Below are positions 9,165 to 17,896 of a DNA stretch of 64,000 bases, piece after piece; within the stretch, counting starts at the first letter, position 1, and each line of letters starts with the position of its first letter. Made by a program: the position numbers and the translations under genes. Source of the DNA: Tsukamurella ocularis. GTDB taxonomy: Bacteria > Actinomycetota > Actinomycetes > Mycobacteriales > Mycobacteriaceae. Below the pieces are notes generated by a model that had not been told where the DNA came from, made no database searches, and saw only the letters and a program-made list of their open reading frames with translations. The DNA is taken from assembly GCF_024807615.1 (NCBI RefSeq), contig NZ_JANUCJ010000003.1:868001-932000 (forward strand). Reading direction: 5' to 3'.

Positions 9165-9270
9165 TCACAGTATGCACGCAGTCGCCGCCTCCCCGTCAAG
9201 GAGTTGTTCCGTGACCTCGGCCACAGCCTCCCCCGCACCGCCCCGACGCAGGGGCGATAGACTGACACCC

Positions 9271-9930
9271 ATGCCCAGACCGACCCCGCGCGCCGTCGAA
9301 CGGCACACCCCGGGGCCGTCGCGGGCGGAGGCCAAGGAGCGCACGCGACAGACCCTGCTCGACGAGGCACTGGCCCTGGCCGGTGAACGCTCGTTCGCGA
9401 GCCTGTCGCTACGCGAGGTCGCCAAGGCGGCCGGCGTGGTGCCCACCGCGTTCTACCGCCACTTCGCCTCGATGGACGATCTCGGCGTCACTCTCGTCGA
9501 GGACGCGATGCGCGTGCTGCGCCGCATGCTTCGCGAGGGCCGGCGGGAGGGCGTGGCGCCCAGCGGCGCGGAGGCGATCCGCGTCGTCGCCAAGCAGGCC
9601 CGCACCAACGACGCGGAGTTCCAGTTCCTGGTGCGCGAGCGCTACGGCGGCTCCCCCGAGCTGCAGCGGGCGATCGACGTGGAGTTGCGGCTGTTCGCCA
9701 AGGAGCTCACGCATGACCTGTCGCGGATCCCCGCGCTCAACGAGTGGAACGTCGAAGACTTGGACATGATCGCCGACCTCTACGTCACGATCATGCTGGG
9801 TTTCGTCGCCGAGCTGGTGCGCATCGACGCCCGCAACACCCGCGACGAGGACGAGCTCATCGACCGCACCACCCGACAGCTCACCGTTGTGGCCCTGGGG
9901 TTGGCGACCTACGCCCCGCGCGAGCACTAG
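9271..9930 (+). CDS. TetR-family regulator of the desaturase operon
   Basis: 219 aa. The HTH lies at about residues 40-75 (SLREVAKAAGVVPTAFYRHF), and the rest is the helical ligand domain. The start is fixed by TAGACT (9258-9263) seven bases before the ATG, a leaderless-promoter arrangement; upstream in-frame sequence is mostly Pro/Ser/Arg and overlaps the control region. It is divergent from the reductase/desaturase operon with a palindrome between them. TetR proteins next to mycobacterial desaturase genes sense acyl-CoAs; that role is inferred here. Confidence 0.88.
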   Translation: MPRPTPRAVERHTPGPSRAEAKERTRQTLLDEALALAGERSFASLSLREVAKAAGVVPTAFYRHFASMDDLGVTLVEDAMRVLRRMLREGRREGVAPSGAEAIRVVAKQARTNDAEFQFLVRERYGGSPELQRAIDVELRLFAKELTHDLSRIPALNEWNVEDLDMIADLYVTIMLGFVAELVRIDARNTRDEDELIDRTTRQLTVVALGLATYAPREH

Positions 9931-9997
9931 TCGCACGCCCGAGGATGTTCACGCGACCGCAACCGCGCGATCATCTACTTCGGCTAACTTTCTTCGC

Positions 9998-10378
9998 ATG
10001 CGTACCGCAACCCGCCTCGCCGGATCGGTCGTCGTGGCGCTCGGCGTCACCGTCGCGACCGTCTCCCCCGCCTCCGCCGCCCTGCCCACCTGCGCGTTGT
10101 CGTCTCTGCCCGCGCAGGCGACCGACACCGCGAACCTGATCCACCAGGGCGGGCCCTTCCCGTATCCCAAGAACGACGGGGTGGTCTTCCAGAACCGCGA
10201 GGGCATCCTGCCCGCGCAGGCCTCGGGGTACTACCACGAGTACACAGTGCCGACGCCCGGCTCGTCGACACGGGGAGCGCGGCGGATCGTCACCGGCGGA
10301 ACTCCGCTCACGTCCCCGCCCAATTGGTACTACACGGGCGACCACTACGCCTCGTTCTGCATCGTGACGGGAGCCTGA
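9998..10378 (+). CDS. Secreted guanyl-specific ribonuclease (RNase Sa/barnase superfamily)
   Basis: 126 aa. Residues 1-28 form a signal peptide ending SPASAA. The mature part closely follows Streptomyces RNase Sa: ATDTANLI, GPFPYPKNDGVVFQNRE, YYHEYTV and TGDHY. By alignment the catalytic Glu is Glu81, the phosphate-binding arginines are Arg92 and Arg96, and the catalytic His is His116. Cys32 and Cys121 match the single disulphide. It cleaves RNA after guanine outside the cell. TAACTT (9985-9990) lies seven bases before the ATG, indicating a leaderless message. The barstar-like inhibitor gene follows after two bases. Confidence 0.93.
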   Translation: MRTATRLAGSVVVALGVTVATVSPASAALPTCALSSLPAQATDTANLIHQGGPFPYPKNDGVVFQNREGILPAQASGYYHEYTVPTPGSSTRGARRIVTGGTPLTSPPNWYYTGDHYASFCIVTGA

Positions 10379-10380
10379 TC

Positions 10381-10686
10381 GTGAAGACCTACACCGTGGA
10401 CGGCAGCCGAGTGACCAGGACGGCCGACTTCTACACCGAGCTCGGCCGGGCAGTGAACGGCCCCGACGGCTACTTCGGGAGCAACCTCGACGCCCTCGTC
10501 GACTGCCTGCGCGGCGGCTTCGGCACCCCCGAGGACGAGCCCTTCAGGTTCCGCCTCACGCACGCCGACGAGGTCCGCGCCGCGCTCGGCGCGAAGTTCT
10601 ACGCCGAGGTGCTGGACGTCTTCGCCACGTCAGGTGTCCCGTTCGCCGCGGAAGCGGACTCCGGACGGGCCGGGCGCACAAGCTGA
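10381..10686 (+). CDS. Barstar-family ribonuclease inhibitor
   Basis: 101 aa cytoplasmic protein with the barstar signature GYFGSNLDALVDCL, in which the helix carrying the Asp residue that plugs the RNase active site is recognisable. The GTG start lies two bases after the RNase stop, so translation is coupled. It should bind and silence the adjacent ribonuclease before export, protecting the producer. Barnase and barstar are the model pair; RNase Sa is known to be inhibited by barstar-type proteins. The C-terminal 15 residues are polar and probably disordered. Confidence 0.9.
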   Translation: MKTYTVDGSRVTRTADFYTELGRAVNGPDGYFGSNLDALVDCLRGGFGTPEDEPFRFRLTHADEVRAALGAKFYAEVLDVFATSGVPFAAEADSGRAGRTS

Positions 10687-10733
10687 TCCGCCGAATCGCC
10701 CAGCCAACGGCGGCAGTGCGCAACGATTGCGGG

Positions 10734-12188
10734 ATGACCACCCCTCAGACGCGCAGCGAGCACGACCTGCTCGGCGACATCGACGTCCCCGCCGACGCCT
10801 ACTACGGCGCCCACACCGCCCGGGCGCTCCTGAACTTCCCGATCACGGGCGTACCCATCGCGATCCACACGCACCTCGTGAACGCCTTGGCCTCCGTGAA
10901 ACAGGCCGCGGCGTCGGCGAATCGGCAGCTGGGGCTGCTCGACGAGGAGCGGTCAGCGGCGATCGTCGCGGCCTGCGAGCGGATCCGCGGCGGCGGGCTG
11001 CACGAGTGGTTCGTGGTCGACACCATCGCGGGCGGCGCCGGCACGTCGACGAACATGAACGCCAACGAGGTGATCGCCAACGCCGCGCTGGAACACCTGG
11101 ACCGACCCAAGGGCGACTACGCCGCGCTGCACCCGCTCGACCACGTGAATCTGGGCCAGAGCACCAACGACGTCTACCCGACCGCGATCAAGATCGCCCT
11201 CATCACCCAGCTCGCCGAGCTGGCCGAGGCGCTGACGGAGCTACGGGGCACCTTCGCCGCGAAGTCCGACGAGTTCGCGGGCATCCTCAAGATGGGCCGC
11301 ACCCAGCTGCAGGACGCCGTGCCGATGACGCTCGGGCAGGAGTTCGGCGCCTTCGCCACGACGCTCGGCGAGGACATCGTGCGGCTGCAGGAGGCGACGC
11401 GCCTGCTGCACGAGCTCAACATCGGCGGCACCGCGATCGGCACCGCCCTCAACGCCCACCCCGGATACCGCCGCAAGGTCATCGAGCAACTGCGCGAGGT
11501 CACGGGCATCCACGAGCTGGTCGGCGCGACCGACCTCATCGAGGCGACCGCCGACGTCGGCGTCTTCGTCCAGCTCTCCGGGGTGCTCAAGCGGATCGCG
11601 GTGAAGCTGTCGAAGACCTGCAACGACCTGCGGCTGCTGTCCTCGGGCCCGCGCGCCGGCCTCGCGGAGATCCATCTGCCCGCGGTCCAGGCCGGGTCGT
11701 CGATCATGCCGGGCAAGGTCAACCCCGTCATCCCCGAGGTGGTGAACCAGATCGCCTACGAGGTGATCGGCCACGACGTCACCATCACCATGGCCGCCGA
11801 GGGCGGGCAGCTGCAGCTCAACGCCTTCGAACCGATCATCGCGCGCTCGTTGGTCGAGTCCATCGCACACCTCACCCGCGGGGCCCGCGTACTCGGCGAG
11901 CGCTGCGTCTCCGGAATCACCGCGAACCGGGAACGGCTGGAGCAGATGGTCGCCGAATCCATCGGCGTCGTCACTGCGCTGAGCCCCACCATCGGCTACG
12001 CCGCAGCGACGTCCGTCGCCGCCGAGGCGCTCGAGTCCGGGCGGGGCGTCGTCGAGATCGTGCGCGAACGCGCCCTGCTCGACGAGGATGTGCTCGCCTC
12101 ACTCCTGAGCCCCGAGTACCTCACCGGGCATCCGCCCCACGCCCTGCAGCCGGGCGACGACGCGCCGGCGGCAGGACGTGGCGAGTAG
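10734..12188 (+). CDS. aspA: Aspartate ammonia-lyase
   Basis: 484 aa member of the aspartase/fumarase superfamily; deaminates L-aspartate to fumarate in the cytoplasm. The N-terminal EHDLLGDIDVPADAYYG is the aspartase-type opening, and the superfamily signature GSSIMPGKVNPV (near residue 322, carrying the catalytic Ser) is intact. The start at ATG 10734 matches family length; no Shine-Dalgarno is visible there or at the GTG 18 bases upstream. Class II fumarase is the alternative, but the opening motif favours aspartase. It is not obviously linked to the RNase genes before it. Confidence 0.88.
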   Translation: MTTPQTRSEHDLLGDIDVPADAYYGAHTARALLNFPITGVPIAIHTHLVNALASVKQAAASANRQLGLLDEERSAAIVAACERIRGGGLHEWFVVDTIAGGAGTSTNMNANEVIANAALEHLDRPKGDYAALHPLDHVNLGQSTNDVYPTAIKIALITQLAELAEALTELRGTFAAKSDEFAGILKMGRTQLQDAVPMTLGQEFGAFATTLGEDIVRLQEATRLLHELNIGGTAIGTALNAHPGYRRKVIEQLREVTGIHELVGATDLIEATADVGVFVQLSGVLKRIAVKLSKTCNDLRLLSSGPRAGLAEIHLPAVQAGSSIMPGKVNPVIPEVVNQIAYEVIGHDVTITMAAEGGQLQLNAFEPIIARSLVESIAHLTRGARVLGERCVSGITANRERLEQMVAESIGVVTALSPTIGYAAATSVAAEALESGRGVVEIVRERALLDEDVLASLLSPEYLTGHPPHALQPGDDAPAAGRGE

Positions 12189-12401
12189 TCCGCCGGCCGG
12201 AGAAGCACCCGAATACGGCTCCGCACCAGAGCATCCAGGCGGGCCTCGGGCCGAAGGTCACGATCGCGCGCCGGCGGGGTCGAGCGGCTCCGAGGTCACG
12301 GAGAGGTACTCGAGCCGGCATCGTCGGCTGCGCGGCGAGCCCGGACGATCGTGCTACTTTTCTCGCGGTACACCGAACATCGCCGGTACCGGAGGACGAG
12401 C

Positions 12402-13103
12402 ATGACTGACGAGGGTTTCGACAACCTGCTGGCGACGATGGCGGAGATGTCCCGCAACATCGCGCAGACGAATTCTCTCGACAGCACACTCGAGAGCGTC
12501 ACGGGCGCCTGTGTCGAGTTGATTCCGCACGTGGCGGGCGCCTCGATCCTGATCGTCGAAGGGCCGGAGAAGTACGGTTCCCTCGCGCCGACCTCAGCAC
12601 TGACTGAAAAGCTCGACGCACTCCAGCACCGGTTCCAGCAGGGCCCCTGCTGGGACGCGGCGACCACCAACCCCGCCACCCGCGCACCCGACCTCCGCAG
12701 CGACGACCGCTGGCCTGAATTCGCGCCCGCCGCGGTGGAAGCGGGAATCCTCAGCATGCTCTCGTTCCGGCTGTTCACCTTCGATTCCCGGGTCGGCGCG
12801 TTGAACCTGTTCTCCGAGAAGGTCGATGGCTTCGGCGACGAATCCGAGACCGTCGGCGGGATGTTGGCGACACAAGCCGCGACGGCCCTCATCGCCAACG
12901 ATCGCGCTTTGCAATTCCGCTCCGCTCTGGCCAGCCGAGACATCATCGGGCAGGCCAAGGGAATGCTCATGGAGCGATTCGACGTAGACGCCGTGCGCGC
13001 CTTCGAACTTCTGGCCCGCGTATCCAGCGACAGCAACGTTCCCCTGGCGACGATCGCAGAACGCGTGGTCGAGAAGGGGTCCGCGAGCCGCGATCCCAGG
13101 TGA
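12402..13103 (+). CDS. GAF-ANTAR antitermination regulator (first of two)
   Basis: 233 aa. A GAF sensor domain spans about residues 20-160, followed by an ANTAR RNA-binding domain at about 170-225 (SRDIIGQAKGMLMERFDVD then AFELLARVSSDSN). ANTAR proteins bind paired stem-loops in RNA and prevent transcription termination; the ligand of this GAF domain is unknown. GGAGG lies eight bases before the ATG, and a TACTTT box at 12355-12360 may be the -10 element. A paralogue lies at 24708-25472. Confidence 0.9.
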   Translation: MTDEGFDNLLATMAEMSRNIAQTNSLDSTLESVTGACVELIPHVAGASILIVEGPEKYGSLAPTSALTEKLDALQHRFQQGPCWDAATTNPATRAPDLRSDDRWPEFAPAAVEAGILSMLSFRLFTFDSRVGALNLFSEKVDGFGDESETVGGMLATQAATALIANDRALQFRSALASRDIIGQAKGMLMERFDVDAVRAFELLARVSSDSNVPLATIAERVVEKGSASRDPR

Positions 13104-13159
13104 TCCCACCGAGTCCTGCACCGCCTGCGGGAACGCCTCTCCCGGTACGGCATCCGTGC

Positions 13160-13194
13160 TAGTCTTCCGCCGTACCGAAGCGATGATCGCTTCG
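13160..13194 (+). promoter_or_regulatory. Possible promoter and 19-bp perfect palindrome before the GlsB-type gene
   Basis: TAGTCT (13160-13165) could be a -10 box. The palindrome CGAAGCGATGATCGCTTCG (13176-13194, one central base) follows, roughly at +4 to +22 of the transcript. It could be an operator or an RNA hairpin at the head of a long (about 190-base) leader to the gene at 13366. The rest of 13104-13365 shows no gene. Confidence 0.4.
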
Positions 13195-13365
13195 CGTGCA
13201 TTCGCATTGAGACCACGGTGCGGCCGCTCAACCGATCGGCGTCGTTGACGCCCTCGGTGTGGACGCGCGCCGTCGGCTTGTCCCGCAGAGCATCACGGAC
13301 CGCCGGTCTCTGCGCGTCCTCCCAGCGAGTGGCCCCACGAGGTTTCCGCACAGAAGGAGGAGACA

Positions 13366-13671
13366 ATGCAGCTCTCGACAACGGTGATCGAGGCGAACCT
13401 GGGATTCGACGGCATAGGCTGGATCGCCTGGATCATCATCGGTGGCATCGCGGGGTGGCTCGCGAGCAAGATCATGGGAACTGATGCGCAGCAAGGACTG
13501 TTCCTCAACATCGTGGTGGGCATCGTCGGCGGCGTCGTCGGCGGGATCATCCTCAGGTTCCTCGGCGTTTCCACAGCCGGTGCCGGATGGATCCTCACTC
13601 TGCTCACCGCGCTCGCGGGGTCGTGCGTTCTGCTGTTCGTCGTGGGCCTGGTCACCGGACGACGGGGATAA
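13366..13671 (+). CDS. GlsB/YeaQ/YmgE-family stress membrane protein
   Basis: 101 aa, almost entirely three transmembrane helices: WIAWIIIGGIAGWLASKIMG, LNIVVGIVGGVVGGIIL and WILTLLTALAGSCVLLFVVG. This is the transglycosylase-associated/GlsB family, small membrane proteins often induced by envelope or general stress. GGAGGAG lies a few bases before the ATG. A small lipoprotein gene follows after 12 bases, probably in one transcript. Molecular function of the family is unknown. Confidence 0.88.
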   Translation: MQLSTTVIEANLGFDGIGWIAWIIIGGIAGWLASKIMGTDAQQGLFLNIVVGIVGGVVGGIILRFLGVSTAGAGWILTLLTALAGSCVLLFVVGLVTGRRG

Positions 13672-13683
13672 GGGGTAGCGACG

Positions 13684-13965
13684 ATGAGACGACTGGAATC
13701 GACCCGTTCCGTGGCAGTGATCGCCGCTCTCGCAGCGGCACTGGCGCTGGGCGGATGCACGAAAGCCGGCGCCGACACCACGTGTAAGGACTTCGTCGCG
13801 ATGTCCGAGGCCGACCAGACCGAGCAGGTCCAGAAGATGTACAAGGACAAGCACGGCGAGGAGCCGGCAGCGGGTGCGGCGACCGCACTGCGAGCGGAGG
13901 CGATCGCCTACTGCAAGACCGCGGGCAAGGAGGACACCAAGATCAAGGAGGTCCCGATCTCCTGA
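13684..13965 (+). CDS. Small putative lipoprotein
   Basis: 93 aa. A hydrophobic signal region (VAVIAALAAALAL) runs into the lipobox LGGC, giving a membrane-anchored mature protein of about 67 residues with two further cysteines that could form a disulphide (TTCKDF and AYCKTAG). The spacing of the two cysteines around charged helices recalls small HdeA-like periplasmic chaperones, but the resemblance is too weak to name it. It is co-directional with the GlsB-type gene 12 bases upstream. Confidence 0.75.
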   Translation: MRRLESTRSVAVIAALAAALALGGCTKAGADTTCKDFVAMSEADQTEQVQKMYKDKHGEEPAAGAATALRAEAIAYCKTAGKEDTKIKEVPIS

Positions 13966-13973
13966 TCGACCGC

Positions 13974-13996
13974 GCCCGGCGAGCACGGGGCCGGGC
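13974..13996. terminator. GC hairpin after small lipoprotein gene
   Basis: GCCCGGC (13974-13980) pairs with GCCGGGC (13990-13996), nine bases after the lipoprotein stop and before the convergent response-regulator gene. There is no T-run, so termination is only suggested. Confidence 0.35.
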
Positions 13997-14080
13997 CGCT
14001 GGCGGGCGAGGGTGACCCCGTTCGCCGGCGCGACCGCGCGGACTCCCGATCTGCTCCGCCGGGACCGGAACCGGGTGCCA

Positions 14081-14740
14081 CTAATCCAGCCCGTTCTCCA
14101 ATGCGTACCGCGCCAACTCGACGCGGTTGCCGAGCTGCAGCTTCCGCAGCGTGGCCTGCACGTGGTTCTCGACGGTGCGATGGCTCAGGTGCAGGCGGGT
14201 GGCGATCTGCTTGGCGGACAGGCCCTTCGCCACCAGCCGCAGCACCTCCGTCTCGCGGGCGGTCAACCCGGGACCTGCGGGCTCGGGCGCCGACGCCATG
14301 CGCCGGAACTCGCCCAGCACCAGCCCGGCGAGGCCCGGCGTGAACACCGGCTGCCCCGCGGCAGTGGCGTGCACGGCGGCCACCAGGTCCTCCGCGGAGG
14401 CGCTCTTGACCAGGTAACCGCACGCGCCGGCCTTCACGGCCTCGACCACATCGTCCCGCTCGTCGGAGGCGGAGAGGATCAGCACCTGCGCCTTCGGCGC
14501 GGCCTCGAGCACCAACGCGGTGCCCGCGGCGCCGTTCCCGTCGGGCAGCGACATGTCCATGAGCACCACGGACGGCTGCACCGCGCCGGCGATCCGCCCC
14601 GCTGCGGCCACCGAATCGGCGGTGCCGGCCACGACGAGGCCGCGCGCCTCGAGGTCGCGGGCCACCGCCTCGCGCCACATCGGGTGATCGTCCACCACCA
14701 GCACGGAAATACCCGCCGGGTCTACGTTCGCGGTCGTCAC
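14081..14740 (-). CDS. NarL/FixJ-family response regulator
   Basis: 219 aa DNA-binding partner of the kinase encoded just upstream. The receiver domain (residues 1-125) has the acidic pair in VVDDHPM, the phospho-acceptor Asp62 (VVLMDMSLPDG) and the switch Lys in YLVKSAS. The C-terminal LuxR-type HTH spans about 155-215 (LTARETEVLRLVAKGLSAKQIA). I prefer the GTG at 14740 because AGGAG lies nine bases before it. An ATG at 14770, overlapping the kinase stop as ATGA, would add ten residues. The target genes are unknown. Confidence 0.9.
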   Translation of the reverse strand: MTTANVDPAGISVLVVDDHPMWREAVARDLEARGLVVAGTADSVAAAGRIAGAVQPSVVLMDMSLPDGNGAAGTALVLEAAPKAQVLILSASDERDDVVEAVKAGACGYLVKSASAEDLVAAVHATAAGQPVFTPGLAGLVLGEFRRMASAPEPAGPGLTARETEVLRLVAKGLSAKQIATRLHLSHRTVENHVQATLRKLQLGNRVELARYALENGLD

Positions 14741-14766
14741 AGCACTCGTCTCCTCATCACCGGCGG

Positions 14767-15984
14767 TCATTGCTCGGGCATCGACCGTGGCACCGACAAC
14801 TCCCATTCCGCCCCTTCGTCGACGCCCGTCGTCAGTTCGGCGCGGCCGCCCAGCGCCCGCATCCGTCCGACGATGGACTCCGACACCCCCAGTCTGCCCT
14901 CCGCCCGCGCGGCATCGAGCCGTCCCGGCGCGATTCCGGCGCCGTCGTCGCGCACGGTGACCAGCACGGCGTCGTCGAGATCCTCGAGCAGTAGGTACGA
15001 GCGCGCTCCCGGACCGGCGTGCAGCGCGGTGTTGTCGAGCGCGTTCCGCACAGCCGCGGCCACCTCGGCGGCAGGCCCGGCCGGCAGCAGCACCGCCCCG
15101 CCGGGCTCCGCGAGGGTCACCGTCGACGACGCGAGCGGCCGCAGCAGGTCCCGCAGGTCGACGGTGCCGCCCGCTTCGGGGGCCGGGGCCGGGCCCACCG
15201 GCGTCTCCGCGATCAGGTGCCGCAGCGCCCGCTCCTGCTGCGCGGCCAGCTCTCCGAGCGCACCCAGCTCCGTTCCGGGATCGCCGAGCTCGGCGCACCG
15301 TCGGGCGAGGAAGGCAAGGGCCTGCAGCACCCCGTCGTGCACCTCCCGGGCGAGGCGCTCCCGGGCCCTGGCCTCCGCCGCGACACGCTCGGCCTCGCGG
15401 AGCTGCTCCTGCGAGCGGATCGCGACGCGAGCGGCGACGCCGAGCCCCAGGCCGACCGCCATGAACACGGGATAGTTGGCATCCCGGACGATGGTCTCGG
15501 GGAACGTACCGCGGTAGATCGCGTTGACGACGGCGATGGCGACGCCGCCGGCCATACCCGCGACGGGTCCGCCGAGGATCGCGGCCGAGACCACCGGATT
15601 GGTGAGCCACAACGTGGTGGGAAGCGCCTGGTTGTTCGCGGTGAACTCGGGCGAGGCCACCCAGACGGTGCCCAGGGCGAGCACCGCGGCGGCCACGAAC
15701 TCGCCGGTCACGAAGGCGCGGTTGCGACCGAAGCCGCGCACATAGCCGAGGCCGGCGATCAGGCTGACCGCTACGACCGCGCCGATCATCACCCAGCTCC
15801 AGCCGATCCGCTGGTACCGGTCGGCCTCGTCGATCTGCCTGCCCACCGCATACACGACCGACAGCGCACGGAACCACTGCGCGCCGCGCCACAGCGGCGC
15901 GCGGGGGTCGCCGTCGGACGCGTGCCTGCCGGCTGCGTCGCCGGCCGACTCGACGCGCCGCAGCCGCGATGCGAGGCCTTCCAT
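14767..15984 (-). CDS. MacS-type membrane sensor histidine kinase
   Basis: 405 aa. The N-terminal 190 residues carry several membrane helices and the opening PLWRGAQWFRALSVVYAVG typical of the DUF5931/MacS kinase group. The HisKA_3 motif LAREVHDGVLQALAF contains the phospho-acceptor His216, and the C-terminal HATPase has VRDDGAGI. The signal is unknown. TAACGT (minus strand, 15991-15996) lies six bases before the ATG, so the gene is probably leaderless. The promoter is back to back with that of the flippase-like gene; the two starts are only 34 bases apart. The response regulator follows and overlaps. Confidence 0.9.
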   Translation of the reverse strand: MEGLASRLRRVESAGDAAGRHASDGDPRAPLWRGAQWFRALSVVYAVGRQIDEADRYQRIGWSWVMIGAVVAVSLIAGLGYVRGFGRNRAFVTGEFVAAAVLALGTVWVASPEFTANNQALPTTLWLTNPVVSAAILGGPVAGMAGGVAIAVVNAIYRGTFPETIVRDANYPVFMAVGLGLGVAARVAIRSQEQLREAERVAAEARARERLAREVHDGVLQALAFLARRCAELGDPGTELGALGELAAQQERALRHLIAETPVGPAPAPEAGGTVDLRDLLRPLASSTVTLAEPGGAVLLPAGPAAEVAAAVRNALDNTALHAGPGARSYLLLEDLDDAVLVTVRDDGAGIAPGRLDAARAEGRLGVSESIVGRMRALGGRAELTTGVDEGAEWELSVPRSMPEQ

Positions 15985-16018
15985 GTGCCCACGTTAACCG
16001 CTGAGTAGGCTGGCGCCG

Positions 16019-17248
16019 ATGCAGCCAGACGACGACGCGCCCTCCCCCGGCGCCGTGTCCTCCAGCGGCCCGCCGCCCGAGGACACGCCATCGAAGGACC
16101 CCGCCGTGACCCGGCGGCGGCTGAGGTGGGTCCGTCGAGCGCTGCTGCTGGTGGTCGCGATCGTCCTCGGGGTCGAGGTCTACCTGTTCGGCCCGACGGT
16201 CTCCAAATCCATCCGCGAGCTGGAACACATCCGCTGGGAATGGGTCGTGGCCTGCGTGATCGCGGTCTTCTTCTCGATGGACTCGTTCGCCCAGGTGACG
16301 CGGGTCCTGCTGCGCTCGGCGGGCGTGAAAGTGACGCAGCGGCAAGCGCTAGGCCTGCAGATGGCCTCGAACTCCGTCTCGCAGACGATGCCGGGCGGGC
16401 AGGTACTCGCGCCCACCCTGGTCTACCGGCGCACCCGCATGTGGGGCGCCTCGCGGGTCATCGCGGCCTGGCAGATCGTCATGAGCGGCCTGCTCATGTC
16501 TGCCGGCCTCGCCGTGCTCGGCCTCGTGGGCGCGCTCATGGCCGGCGCGAAGTCGAGCCCCTACTCGGTGATCTTCTCGGTCGGCATGCTCGTCGTCTTC
16601 ATCGTGCTCGTGCAGTACGTCGCCTCGCACCCCGACGGGCTCTACGTCGTCGGCGCCCGCCTGATCCGCTGGATCAACGACCTGCGGAATAAGCCCGAGG
16701 ACACCGGCCTCGCCCGCCTGCGCGAGGTGATCGAGCAGCTCCAGGCCGTGAAGATGAGCCGCCGCTACGGCGCCGAGGCCTTCGGCTGGTCGATGTTCAA
16801 TTGGATCGCCGACGTGGCCTGCCTCGCCTTCGCCTGCTACGCCGTCGGCGACGCCCCCGGGCTGGCCGCACTCGCCGGCGCGTACGCGGCGTCGAAGGTG
16901 GTCAACTCCATCAGCCCGATCCCCGGCGGACTGGGCCTCGTCGAGGCGGCCCTAGTCCCCGCCCTCGTCCTCGCCGGCATGCCCGCGAGCCAGGCCTTCA
17001 CCGCGACCATCCTCTATCGCCTGGTCAGCTACGTCCTCGTGGTCATCATCGGCTGGGTCGTGTTCTTCGTCTCGTACCGCAGCACGATGGATGTCGATCC
17101 CGACGCCCCGGACAAGAACGGCGAGAAGCCGTCCCAGAAGGCAGGCGCGACGTCGCGAGAGGTCGCGGACTCCGCGCCGCCCGAGCACGACGGCCCGCCG
17201 GACGACGGCGCACCGTCGACCGGAACCGGTCCCGACCAGCGAATTTAG
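16019..17248 (+). CDS. Flippase-like membrane protein (LPG synthase TM / YbhN family)
   Basis: 409 aa with about eight membrane helices between residues 38 and 355, flanked by disordered acidic/Pro-rich tails at both ends. The core motif SISPIPGGLGLVEAAL is the family hallmark. It is the transmembrane part of lysyl-phosphatidylglycerol synthase without the synthase domain; relatives are thought to move lipids or polyprenyl-linked precursors across the membrane. TAGGCT (16006-16011) seven bases before the ATG indicates a leaderless message. The substrate is unknown. Confidence 0.88.
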   Translation: MQPDDDAPSPGAVSSSGPPPEDTPSKDPAVTRRRLRWVRRALLLVVAIVLGVEVYLFGPTVSKSIRELEHIRWEWVVACVIAVFFSMDSFAQVTRVLLRSAGVKVTQRQALGLQMASNSVSQTMPGGQVLAPTLVYRRTRMWGASRVIAAWQIVMSGLLMSAGLAVLGLVGALMAGAKSSPYSVIFSVGMLVVFIVLVQYVASHPDGLYVVGARLIRWINDLRNKPEDTGLARLREVIEQLQAVKMSRRYGAEAFGWSMFNWIADVACLAFACYAVGDAPGLAALAGAYAASKVVNSISPIPGGLGLVEAALVPALVLAGMPASQAFTATILYRLVSYVLVVIIGWVVFFVSYRSTMDVDPDAPDKNGEKPSQKAGATSREVADSAPPEHDGPPDDGAPSTGTGPDQRI

Positions 17249-17457
17249 CGCGCCCCAACCGGCGGTCAAGGGCTGGCGGGCATCGTCGTCCCTGTGAGCG
17301 CGAGACCCGCAGCGCTCACGGCGCCCCGGAGTGGAGGGGGGCGAGGGGGTCAGGCCCGGTCGGGGCTGCGGTTGGGAGGACCGCGCCCCGGCCGCGTGCC
17401 GTCACGACCCCGCGATCCGATTCCCGGCAGGAGCCGCAGATCAATTACCGTTGCCGT

Positions 17458-17880
17458 ATGCGCATCCCGGTCATCGCCGCCCTCGACGTGGTCTTCGTTC
17501 TGCTGTTCGTGGTGATCGGCCGGTTCAATCACAACGAGGCCTTCTCGCCGGCCGGGTTCGCCGAGACCGCGTGGCCCTTTCTCCTCGCGCTCGCCGTGGG
17601 CTGGGCGTTCACCTACGTGCTCGCAGCCCTGCGCGGCCACGAGCCGGGCCGCGCCGCCACCTTCGCCCCGGGGCGCGTCTTCCCCGCCGGCGTCATCATC
17701 TGGGTCTCGACGGTGGCCTTCGGCATGACGGCCCGCGGGCTGCTCACGTCGAAGGGCGTCGAGGTCAGCTTCGTCATCGTCGCGACGATCGCGCTCGGCG
17801 TGTTCCTGCTGGGCTGGCGCGCCGTCGCCCGCGCGGTCCTGTCCCGTCGTGCGAAGGCGAGGCAGGAGACCGCCGCCTGA
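17458..17880 (+). CDS. DUF3054 membrane protein
   Basis: 140 aa with four membrane helices (ALDVVFVLLFVVIGRFNH; WPFLLALAVGWAFTYV; VFPAGVIIWVSTVAFGM; FVIVATIALGVFLLGWRA). Matches the actinobacterial DUF3054 family, function unknown. The ATG at 17458 is preceded at six bases by TACCGT (17446-17451), so a leaderless start is likely and decides against the much longer upstream frame. It ends 16 bases from the convergent lipoprotein gene. Confidence 0.82.
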   Translation: MRIPVIAALDVVFVLLFVVIGRFNHNEAFSPAGFAETAWPFLLALAVGWAFTYVLAALRGHEPGRAATFAPGRVFPAGVIIWVSTVAFGMTARGLLTSKGVEVSFVIVATIALGVFLLGWRAVARAVLSRRAKARQETAA

Positions 17881-17896
17881 CCCGGACGGTACCCGC

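Noticed and set aside
6466-9270. Long plus-strand frame running into the TetR gene
   Set aside because: Antisense to the desaturase and reductase. The real protein begins at 9271, where a leaderless promoter box and the HTH start.
14771-16345. Upstream extension of the response-regulator frame
   Set aside because: Overlaps the kinase gene out of frame; the encoded sequence is Arg/Ala-rich noise.
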